The notes beneath the pieces were generated by a model, which was not told where the DNA came from, did not search any database, and saw only the letters and a program-made list of their open reading frames with translations. Shown piece after piece: positions 1 through 4,654 of a stretch of 6,511 nt of DNA. How positions within the stretch are numbered: the stretch's first letter is position 1; each line of letters begins with the position of its first letter. Source of the DNA: Oscillospiraceae bacterium (GTDB lineage: Bacteria > Bacillota > Clostridia > Oscillospirales > Oscillospiraceae); assembly GCA_017538775.1 (NCBI GenBank), contig JAFYIF010000164.1:1-6511 (forward strand), given 5' to 3'. The position numbers and the translations under genes were made by a program.

Positions 1-118
1 CATGATCATCAACGCGGGCATCGAGCGGGTGGTGGCCCGGGTGGGCCCGGACGCCTACACCGTCACCCCCGTGGCCGACTGGGTCCGGGAGGACGACACC
101 CTGCCCATGGAGGTCTGA
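1..118 (+). CDS. Probable dCMP/cytidine deaminase family protein, C-terminal end only
   Basis: Only the last 38 in-frame codons are present (reading from base 2), ending in TGA at 116-118; the rest lies upstream of the window. The fragment begins MIINAGIERVV and ends DDTLPMEV. In deoxycytidylate deaminases (ComEB-like, zinc-dependent cytidine deaminase fold) the second zinc-binding Cys pair, PCxxC, is normally followed within a few residues by a (M/L)(I/V)INAGI segment, so this match is characteristic of the family. The family's reaction is deamination of dCMP to dUMP, feeding dTMP synthesis in the cytosol. The catalytic His/Glu and the Cys ligands are outside the window, so activity cannot be judged. 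Other members of the same deaminase superfamily remain possible. No terminator is obvious directly after the stop; a repeat element starts about 20 bp downstream. Confidence 0.6.
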   Translation, partial: MIINAGIERVVARVGPDAYTVTPVADWVREDDTLPMEV

Positions 119-140
119 GCATTTTCAATTCTTCTACCGC

Positions 141-301
141 TTTTGGCTCCCTTCTTTAGAAGGGAGCTGTCCGCCGCAAGGCGGAGCTGAGGCTTGCCCG
201 TCCGGCGCGCACCTCATTACCGGGGAACTCCCGCAACCCTCCGTCATCCGGCTCGCCGGGGATCGCCGGATGCCACCTCCCTTCCGAGAAGGGAGGCAAA
301 A
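141..301. repeat. Hairpin-ended intergenic repeat with imperfect terminal inverted repeats (copy 1)
   Basis: Non-coding element of about 160 bp with symmetrical ends. The left outer hairpin has a 9-bp stem, GCTCCCTTC (146-154) with GAAGGGAGC (159-167), followed by an inner hairpin TCCGCC-GCAA-GGCGGA (170-185). The right side mirrors this: an inner stem CATCCGGC (245-252) with GCCGGATG (265-272), then an outer stem CCTCCCTTC (276-284) with GAAGGGAGG (288-296). The outermost bases, TTTTGGCTCCCTTC at the left and the complement of GAAGGGAGGCAAAA at the right, agree at 13 of 14 positions, giving terminal inverted repeats. No reading frame inside looks like a gene. A second element with the same left end lies at 4254-4561. 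It resembles a non-autonomous MITE-like or REP-like element; its mechanism of spread is unknown. Neither end is followed by a U-tract, so it is not an evident terminator. Confidence 0.7.
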
Positions 302-305
302 GAAA

Positions 306-376
306 AAAGGCTGGTTTCCACACCCAGCCTTTATTCCGGCTCTGACCGGAGTATAAACAAGAAAATGGGAGGAAAA
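306..376 (+). promoter_or_regulatory. Candidate preQ1-family riboswitch (H-type pseudoknot leader of queT)
   Basis: The queT leader can fold as follows. P1 is a perfect 9-bp stem, AAAGGCTGG (306-314) with CCAGCCTTT (324-332). Its 9-nt loop, TTTCCACAC (315-323), can pair through TTTCC (315-319) with GGAAA (371-375), closing an H-type pseudoknot. A small hairpin TCCGG/CCGGA (335-339/346-350) sits in the connector, followed by an A-rich stretch (353-365). The pseudoknot partner overlaps the ribosome site GGAGG (368-372), so ligand binding would be expected to hide it and reduce translation. Known: preQ1 riboswitches are small pseudoknots that often precede queT, and the embedded hairpin recalls classes II and III. 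The CACACCC at the loop/P1 boundary recalls class I. Inferred: a preQ1-sensing switch of uncertain class. P1 followed by TTTATT could alternatively act as a weak terminator. Confidence 0.55.
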
Positions 377-383
377 CCGAATC

Positions 384-929
384 ATGAAAAACAAATCCGT
401 CCGCCGCCTGACGATCCTGGCGCTCATCGCCGCCGTCTACGCCGTGCTCACCATGTCCCTGGGCTTCATGAGCTACGGCCCCGTCCAGTTCCGCGTGGCC
501 GAGGCCCTGTGCGTGCTGCCCTTCCTCTTCCCCTGGACTGGCTGGGGCCTGGTGGCGGGCTGTCTGCTGGCGAACCTGCTCAGCGCCTACGGGCTGCTGG
601 ACGTGGTCTTCGGCACCCTGGCGACCCTGCTGGCCTGTCTGGCTACGGCGGCCCTGGGGCGGCGGGACCGGGACAGCCTGGCCCGCGCCGTCCTGGCCTG
701 CCTGATGCCGGTTTTGTCCAACGCCGTCATCGTCGGCGCGCTGATCGCCTTTTTTGAGACCGACGAATTTCTGAGCGGCGCATTCTGGCCCGCCTTCGGC
801 CTGAACGCCCTGACCGTGGGCTTCGGGGAGCTGGTGGTGATGCTGCTGCTGGGTCTGCCCCTGCTGCGCTGGCTGCCCCGGAGCAAATTTATGGCAAAAT
901 TGCAGGAAACCATCGAAGAAAGCGATTGA
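384..929 (+). CDS. queT: QueT family queuosine-precursor ECF transporter S-component
   Basis: 181-residue integral membrane protein of the QueT (formerly DUF988) family. It is the substrate-binding subunit of an energy-coupling-factor transporter that takes up a queuosine precursor such as preQ1 or preQ0, used for tRNA wobble modification. Family hallmarks visible are the GPVQFRVAEALCVLP segment (residues 32-46), the NLL(S)AYGLLDVVFGTLATLLA block (64-84), and several hydrophobic helices spanning roughly residues 8-30, 42-66, 71-91, 103-123 and 140-161. The length fits the family. The ATG at 384 follows GGAGG at 368-372 with a long 11-nt spacing, and the ribosome site lies within the candidate pseudoknot. 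No EcfA/EcfT genes are in the window, so it probably uses a shared (group II) energising module encoded elsewhere. The stop codon overlaps the -35 box of the next transcription unit. Confidence 0.9.
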   Translation: MKNKSVRRLTILALIAAVYAVLTMSLGFMSYGPVQFRVAEALCVLPFLFPWTGWGLVAGCLLANLLSAYGLLDVVFGTLATLLACLATAALGRRDRDSLARAVLACLMPVLSNAVIVGALIAFFETDEFLSGAFWPAFGLNALTVGFGELVVMLLLGLPLLRWLPRSKFMAKLQETIEESD

Positions 930-954
930 TTTTTTGTCGGAACCGCGCTATGAT
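926..954 (+). promoter_or_regulatory. Sigma-A-type promoter for the unknown gene-cstA unit
   Basis: TTGATT (926-931, 4 of 6 to the -35 consensus) and TATGAT (949-954, 5 of 6 to the -10 consensus) are separated by exactly 17 bp. Transcription would start near 961, about 28 nt upstream of the ATG at 989. The -35 box includes the TGA stop of queT, so queT ends with no room for a terminator and readthrough into the next unit is likely. Confidence 0.7.
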
Positions 955-988
955 AGTACATCATTCCCAACGTCGGGAGGTCTGCGCC

Positions 989-1489
989 ATGCACGCGACG
1001 GAGGCTTTGGAGAAGCTGCTGCGGTCATACGAACAGTATTACGACATCCGCCGGGAGGACGTGACGCCGCCCTTCGCGGCGGAGTGCGCCTTTCACTCCC
1101 ACCAGCAGCAGTATTTCCTGAGCCGCCGGGCCACGATCTCCGAGTCGGAGTCCCACGAATACGTCTTTTTCGGCACAGCCGAGCGCCTCAGGCTCCCGGA
1201 AGCCCAGCGCATGGACGCTGTGGCCTGGGAGACCGGCACCGGGCGTGCAGACCCCCACCCAAACCACCGCAGCACCGACGTGACCCTGGTGGTCCTGGCC
1301 GAGACCGTCGACCCGGAGGCCGCCGCCTTTCTCAAGAAGCTGCGCCGCTACAAAAGCTACGGGCACATGCTCCGGGGCTGGAGCGGCTACCGCGTGATCG
1401 CACTGGAGCTTTCCACCGGGCGCCTGACCTGCAACCGCCTGGGCCGGGACCTGAAGAAGCTCCTGCGCAATATCGTCCCGGCCGCCTGA
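989..1489 (+). CDS. Conserved small cytosolic protein of unknown function, paired with cstA
   Basis: 166 residues, soluble, no signal peptide or membrane helix. The start is set at ATG 989 because GGGAGG (975-980) lies 8 nt upstream; the frame stays open to 926 but that stretch contains the promoter and no ribosome site. Visible composition: an N-terminal amphipathic helix with a Tyr-rich SYEQYYDI motif (13-20), aromatic/His-rich HSHQQQYFLSRRA (36-48), HEYVFF (56-61), a hydrophobic strand TDVTLVVLAETVD (96-108), a basic stretch FLKKLRRYKSY (114-124), HMLRGWSGYRVIALEL (126-141) and a C-terminal RLGRDLKKLL (150-159). The pattern resembles small Firmicutes proteins I recall next to cstA genes (possibly the family now called DUF8052), but I cannot verify that name. 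No catalytic motif is recognisable. With cstA starting 40 bp downstream and no intervening terminator, the two are probably co-transcribed, so a regulatory or accessory role for CstA is an inference. Confidence 0.8.
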   Translation: MHATEALEKLLRSYEQYYDIRREDVTPPFAAECAFHSHQQQYFLSRRATISESESHEYVFFGTAERLRLPEAQRMDAVAWETGTGRADPHPNHRSTDVTLVVLAETVDPEAAAFLKKLRRYKSYGHMLRGWSGYRVIALELSTGRLTCNRLGRDLKKLLRNIVPAA

Positions 1490-1529
1490 GCGGGCGGGAC
1501 CCAATCGAAAAGAGAGAAGGAGTGTTCGT

Positions 1530-3239
1530 ATGAAAGCTGTACTGATCATCTTAGCGGCGATCGTCCTGCTGATCATCGGCTATGTCACCTACGGCGCGTG
1601 GCTGGCGAAGCAGTGGGGCATCGACCCGAAGAAAAAGACCCCGGCGGCCCGCATGGGAGACGGCGTGGACTATGTGGCGGCAAAGCCTGCCGTTCTGATG
1701 GGACACCACTTTTCTTCCATCGCCGGCGCCGGTCCCATCAACGGGCCCATCCAGGCGGCGGTTTTTGGCTGGGTCCCCGTGTTCCTCTGGTGCGTCGTCG
1801 GCGGCATCTTCTTCGGCGGATTGCATGACTTCGGCTCCCTGTTCGCCTCCATCCGGCACGACGGCAAGTCCATCGGCGAGGTCATCCGCGACTCCATGGG
1901 TCCCAAGGCCCACAAGCTCTTCCTGATCTTCGCCCTGCTGGTGCTGATCCTGGTGGTGGCCTCCTTCGTCAACGTGGTGGCGGGCACCTTCGCCTCCGAC
2001 AACGTGGGCCTGACCACCGGCACCGTCACCGGCAACGAGACCACGGCCATGGTCTCCATGCTGTTCATCGTCCTGGCCATCCTCTACGGCATCCTGACCA
2101 ACCGCGCCGGGCTCAAGACCCTGCCCGCCACCATCATCGGCATCGTGCTGATCTGCGGGATGCTGGTGCTGGGCCTGAACGTGGGCCTGGCCGCCGGGCG
2201 CACCTTCTGGATCGTCTTCATCGGAGCGTACATCACCGTGGCCTCCCTGGTGCCGGTCTGGATTCTGCTCCAGCCCCGGGACTATCTCTCCAGCTTCCTG
2301 CTGTACGGCATGATGCTGGTGGCCCTGGTGGGCATCGTCTTCTCCGCCATCGCCGGGAATGTGACCTTTGAGATCCCCGCCTTCGCGGGCTGGAAGGTCA
2401 GTCTGGGTACATTGTTCCCGACGCTGTTCATCACCGTGGCCTGCGGCGCCTGCTCCGGCTTCCACAGCCTGGTGGCCTCCGGCACCACCTCCAAGCAGCT
2501 GGCCAGCGAGGCCGACGCCAAGCCCATCGGCTACGGCTCCATGCTGGTGGAGTCCGCCCTGGGTGTCATCTCCCTGATCGCCGTGGGCATGGTCTTCGGC
2601 AAGTACACCAACGGCGACTTCGGCTCCCCGGCCGTGGCCTTCGCCGCCGGCATCGCCACGATGTTCGGCACGGACGGCAGCACCGTCTACGGCACGGTCT
2701 ACGCCCTGCTGACCCTGGCCGTCTCCGTCTTCGCTCTGACCAGTCTGGACACCGCCACCCGTCTGAGCCGCTTCATGTTCTCCGAGCTGTTCCTGAAAGA
2801 GGGCGAGGAGAGCTATAAGGACGCCAAGGGCATCCGGAAGTTCCTCTGCCACCCGCTGGTGGGCACCCTGGCGATGGTGATCATCGGCTGCGTGCTGGGC
2901 GGCCTGAAGCTGAGCCAGATCTGGGGTCTGTTCGGCGCGGCCAACCAGCTCCTGGCGGGCATCGCCCTGATGGCCGTCTGCACCTGGCTGGGCAACATCG
3001 GAAAGAACAACAAGATGTTCTATATCCCCATGGCCTTCATGCTGCTGGCGACGCTGACCAGCCTGTTCATGACCGTCCTGAACAAGGTCCAGGGCTTCCT
3101 CTCCGGCGCGGCAGAGGCCATGGCCTGGGGCAACTGGTTCCAGGCGATCTTCGCCGCCGCCATGTTCATCCTGGCCATCATCCTGGTCGTCACCGACCTG
3201 CCCATCCTGCTGAAGAAGAAGGAGAAGCAGAACGCCTGA
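1530..3239 (+). CDS. cstA: CstA family carbon-starvation transporter (probable pyruvate or peptide uptake)
   Basis: 569-residue polytopic membrane protein of the CstA family. Characterised members (E. coli CstA and BtsT/YjiY) import pyruvate, and CstA has also been linked to peptide uptake. Signature blocks visible: GHHFSSIAGAGPINGPIQA (58-76), GGIFFGGLHDFGSLFASIRHDGKSIG (91-116), an ILLQPRDYLSSF segment (245-256), ACGACSGFHSLVASGTTSKQ (304-323), FALTSLDTATRLSRF (401-415) and GLFGAANQLLAG (466-477). Many hydrophobic helices run from residue 4 to about 560, and the tail is lysine-rich. It is shorter than the roughly 700-residue E. coli proteins and fits the shorter form common in Firmicutes. 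ATG 1530 has AAGGAG at 1517-1522, 7 nt upstream. No separate promoter is seen in the 40-bp gap, so it likely uses the promoter at 926-954. Substrate is inferred only from the family. Confidence 0.93.
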   Translation: MKAVLIILAAIVLLIIGYVTYGAWLAKQWGIDPKKKTPAARMGDGVDYVAAKPAVLMGHHFSSIAGAGPINGPIQAAVFGWVPVFLWCVVGGIFFGGLHDFGSLFASIRHDGKSIGEVIRDSMGPKAHKLFLIFALLVLILVVASFVNVVAGTFASDNVGLTTGTVTGNETTAMVSMLFIVLAILYGILTNRAGLKTLPATIIGIVLICGMLVLGLNVGLAAGRTFWIVFIGAYITVASLVPVWILLQPRDYLSSFLLYGMMLVALVGIVFSAIAGNVTFEIPAFAGWKVSLGTLFPTLFITVACGACSGFHSLVASGTTSKQLASEADAKPIGYGSMLVESALGVISLIAVGMVFGKYTNGDFGSPAVAFAAGIATMFGTDGSTVYGTVYALLTLAVSVFALTSLDTATRLSRFMFSELFLKEGEESYKDAKGIRKFLCHPLVGTLAMVIIGCVLGGLKLSQIWGLFGAANQLLAGIALMAVCTWLGNIGKNNKMFYIPMAFMLLATLTSLFMTVLNKVQGFLSGAAEAMAWGNWFQAIFAAAMFILAIILVVTDLPILLKKKEKQNA

Positions 3240-3280
3240 GTTGGCGCGGGGGGAGACCAAGCCCCCGTTGCCTCGCAGAG

Positions 3281-3434
3281 TTTCGCGCCCACAGGCGCGA
3301 AAGAAAGTCAAATCCATTTTTGCCGGAAACCGCGTTTTCGGCAAAAATACTGCTCGCGGAGCGAGTGTCCCCGTAGGGGGCGCGAGCGCAGCGCAAATCT
3401 CATTTCAAAACCCAGCGAAGCGGTTTTGAAATGA
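3281..3434. repeat. Palindrome-rich intergenic tract downstream of cstA
   Basis: About 150 bp between cstA and the TPP riboswitch is made almost entirely of inverted repeats in series. These are TTTCGCGCC/GGCGCGAAA (3281-3289/3294-3302, 9 bp), a 15-bp stem with one G-U pair and a CGC loop (3316-3330/3334-3348), CTCGC/GCGAG (3353-3357/3361-3365), CCCC-GTA-GGGG (3369-3379), and a 13-bp stem TCATTTCAAAACC/GGTTTTGAAATGA (3400-3412/3422-3434). None is followed by a proper U-tract. The tract may help end or stabilise the cstA transcript. Such serial palindromes suggest a dispersed mosaic repeat, but only one copy is in the window. The 40 bases between cstA and this tract hold one GC hairpin (CGGGGG 3247-3252 with CCCCCG 3262-3267). 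I see no convincing promoter for the thiT unit here. Confidence 0.6.
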
Positions 3435-3450
3435 TTATCCGCATAGCTGT

Positions 3451-3542
3451 TCTTCGGGGTGCCCCCGGCAGGGGGGCTGAGATTGGGGCCGCGCCCCGGA
3501 CCCGCAGCGACCTGATCCGGGTCATACCGGCGTAGGGAAAGA
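3451..3542 (+). promoter_or_regulatory. TPP riboswitch (THI element) controlling thiT
   Basis: The conserved TPP aptamer is recognised from its ordered core: GGGGTGC (3456-3462), CTGAGA (3477-3482) closing the pyrimidine-sensing arm, GACCC (3499-3503), ACCTGAT (3510-3516), and GCGTAGGGAA (3530-3539) at the pyrophosphate-sensing arm and 3' end. A GC-rich optional P3a stem (GGGG 3485-3488 with CCCC 3494-3497) is present. P1 can form from TCTTC (3451-3455) with GAAAGA (3537-3542), leaving one bulged A. The aptamer binds thiamine pyrophosphate in the nascent mRNA. Its position directly upstream of a terminator and thiT indicates transcriptional repression when thiamine is plentiful. Confidence 0.96.
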
Positions 3543-3556
3543 TGCAGACAGAAGGA

Positions 3557-3608
3557 AACATATTCCGTATTGCATCGAAAGAGGCAGTGCGGAATATGTT
3601 ATCTTTTT
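3557..3608 (+). terminator. Intrinsic terminator, expression platform of the TPP riboswitch
   Basis: A 17-bp stem pairs 3557-3573 with 3584-3600 (with G-U pairs at 3568-3589 and 3570-3587). The loop is 10 nt and a T-tract at 3604-3608 follows. The ribosome site GGGAGG of thiT (3609-3614) begins at the very next base. A competing antiterminator is visible: GATGCA (3541-3546) with TGCATC (3571-3576), stacked on GGAA (3554-3557) with TTCC (3563-3566). It would use bases from the terminator's 5' arm and the last two bases of aptamer P1, giving a plausible ligand-controlled choice: TPP bound favours termination, TPP absent favours readthrough. Confidence 0.9.
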
Positions 3609-3622
3609 GGGAGGTAAGAAAG

Positions 3623-4213
3623 ATGAACGCAACAAAAGACAGCCGCAGTGCCACCCGCCGCCTGGCCGAGGGCGGGGTCTGCGTGGCCCTTGCCATCGCA
3701 TTGAGCTATCTGAAGATCCCCATCGGCCTGGCCTTCGGCGGCTTCGGCGGCAGCATCGACCTGGTGATGATCCCGCTGATCCTCTACGCCGTCCGCTGGG
3801 GTTTCGGCTGGGGCATGGCCGCCGGGCTGGTCTTCGGGACCGTCAAGTATTTCGTCGGCCAGCACGCGGAGATCAGCTGGGTCAGCATGATTTTCGACTA
3901 CTCCGTGGCTTACGCCTTCGTGGGCCTGGCCGGGCTGCTGCAAAAGCAGCACCTGGACGGCAAACGCTGGGCCTTACCCCTGGCTGCCCTCATCGGCTGC
4001 CTGGCCCGCTTCGCCGTCCACTACCTCAGCGGCGTGACGGTCTACGCCGAATACGTGCCGGAGGCGTTCATGGGCTTCACCGCCCTGACCCCGGCGCGCT
4101 ATTCCCTGCTGTACAACGGGACCTATATGCTGCCCAACACGGTCCTGGCGGTGGTCCTCTGCGCGGCTCTGGCCGCGCCGATGCAGCGGGTGAAGCGGGA
4201 AAGCGGCATGTAG
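3623..4213 (+). CDS. thiT: ThiT family thiamine ECF transporter S-component
   Basis: 196-residue membrane protein of the ThiT (YuaJ) family, the thiamine-binding subunit of an ECF transporter. Visible family features: FGGFGGSIDLVMIPLILYAVRWG (38-60), a glycine-rich helix GMAAGLVFGTVKYFVG (64-79), SWVSMIFDYSVAYAFVGLAGLL (85-106), RFAVHYLSGVTVYAEY (129-144) and YSLLYNGTYMLPN (160-172). The last two are where L. lactis ThiT carries its thiamine-contacting His, Tyr and Asn residues, by family analogy. About six hydrophobic segments fit the S-component fold. The ATG at 3623 is chosen because GGGAGG (3609-3614) lies 8 nt upstream; the in-frame extension to 3542 would run through the riboswitch terminator. 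The TPP riboswitch independently supports the thiamine assignment. No energising module is encoded nearby. It appears to be monocistronic, ending before a repeat that carries a terminator. Confidence 0.95.
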   Translation: MNATKDSRSATRRLAEGGVCVALAIALSYLKIPIGLAFGGFGGSIDLVMIPLILYAVRWGFGWGMAAGLVFGTVKYFVGQHAEISWVSMIFDYSVAYAFVGLAGLLQKQHLDGKRWALPLAALIGCLARFAVHYLSGVTVYAEYVPEAFMGFTALTPARYSLLYNGTYMLPNTVLAVVLCAALAAPMQRVKRESGM

Positions 4214-4253
4214 GGGCTGGCGTCCCCGACAGCCCCGTCCCCTGTGCGTGCAT

Positions 4254-4561
4254 GGCTCCCTTCCGCAGAAGGGAACTGTCAAATCGCGTCCCCCGCAAGC
4301 GATTTGACTGAGGGTTCCCCCCTTGGGGGATGCAAGGCCCTCCCGGAGGCGGACCGGTCCGCAGCGTCGGGCGGGTGCGGATTCGCCGGAGGGATCGTTG
4401 CAAAACGTGACATTGCCGCCGGAACGCCGGCGTTCCCTACCGGAGCGAGGTTTCTCGCCGTCAGGTTTTCGCTTGCCGCTTTCCGGCGCTGGGACCCTCT
4501 GCTCCCGGCAACCCCGCTGCGCTTCGCGCTGTCCCCCCTTCTGAAGAAGGGGGGCTTTTTT
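4254..4561. repeat. Hairpin-ended intergenic repeat (copy 2, longer, with internal palindromes)
   Basis: The roughly 440-bp gap between thiT and the next gene is mostly this element. The left end, GGCTCCCTTC to ACTGTC (4254-4280), matches the left end of the 141-301 element at about 23 of 27 positions: outer stem TCCCTTC/GAAGGGA (4257-4263/4268-4274), then an inner stem GTCAAATCGC/GCGATTTGAC (4278-4287/4299-4308). The right end is a mirrored outer stem CCCCCCTTC/GAAGGGGGG (4533-4541/4546-4554) preceded by a small GCGC-TTC-GCGC hairpin (4520-4529 region). The interior differs from copy 1 and includes two perfect palindromes, GCGGACCGGTCCGC (4349-4362) and GGAACGCCGGCGTTCC (4421-4436). The pentamer TGCAT flanks it on both sides (4249-4253 and 4565-4569), which could be a target duplication or chance. 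No protein-like reading frame is seen in it. Confidence 0.65.
4533..4561 (+). terminator. Intrinsic terminator at the right end of the repeat, downstream of thiT
   Basis: A perfect 9-bp stem CCCCCCTTC (4533-4541) with GAAGGGGGG (4546-4554), loop TGAA, is followed by C and six T residues (4556-4561). This is a canonical Rho-independent terminator on the + strand. It would end the thiT transcript about 320 bp after the stop codon and insulate the next gene, whose own promoter follows within 40 bp. It is also the terminal hairpin of the repeat element, so the repeat appears to supply the terminator. Confidence 0.88.
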
Positions 4562-4595
4562 CCCTGCATCTCCCCGAAAAATCCCCCGCCGGGTC

Positions 4596-4624
4596 TGTTC
4601 AAACTCCCCTCCGCGTGTTATAAT
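4596..4624 (+). promoter_or_regulatory. Extended -10 promoter for the EamA-family gene
   Basis: A perfect TATAAT (4619-4624) is preceded by TGT (4616-4618), giving an extended -10 element. At 17-bp spacing the -35 position holds TGTTCA (4596-4601), only 3 of 6 to consensus, which is tolerable with an extended -10. Transcription would begin near 4631, about 24 nt before the ATG at 4655. This supports that start over longer in-frame alternatives, which begin upstream of the promoter. Confidence 0.8.
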
Positions 4625-4654
4625 CTGTCATTCTTTTTTGAATGGGGCGATCGG

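Noticed and set aside
306..332. Perfect 9-bp hairpin read as a simple terminator for the upstream deaminase gene
   Set aside because: The following run is only TTTATT, and the loop pairs with the queT ribosome region, which favours a leader pseudoknot. It remains an alternative.
1551..3344. Very long open frame on the minus strand (about 600 codons)
   Set aside because: It is antisense to cstA. Its translation is dominated by G, H, Q, D and A repeats with no family motif, the usual by-product of GC-rich third positions in a membrane-protein gene.
3542..3622. Upstream ATG in frame with thiT
   Set aside because: It would place the riboswitch terminator inside the coding sequence and lacks a ribosome site; ATG 3623 has GGGAGG at the right distance.
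4249..4569. TGCAT direct repeats as proof of transposition
   Set aside because: A five-base match can arise by chance and the right copy is several bases beyond the terminal hairpin. Copy 1 of the repeat has no comparable flanking duplication.
4244..4654. In-frame upstream extension of the EamA-family protein by 137 codons
   Set aside because: The extension runs across a repeat, an intrinsic terminator and the extended -10 promoter. The transporter motif starts right after the ATG at 4655.
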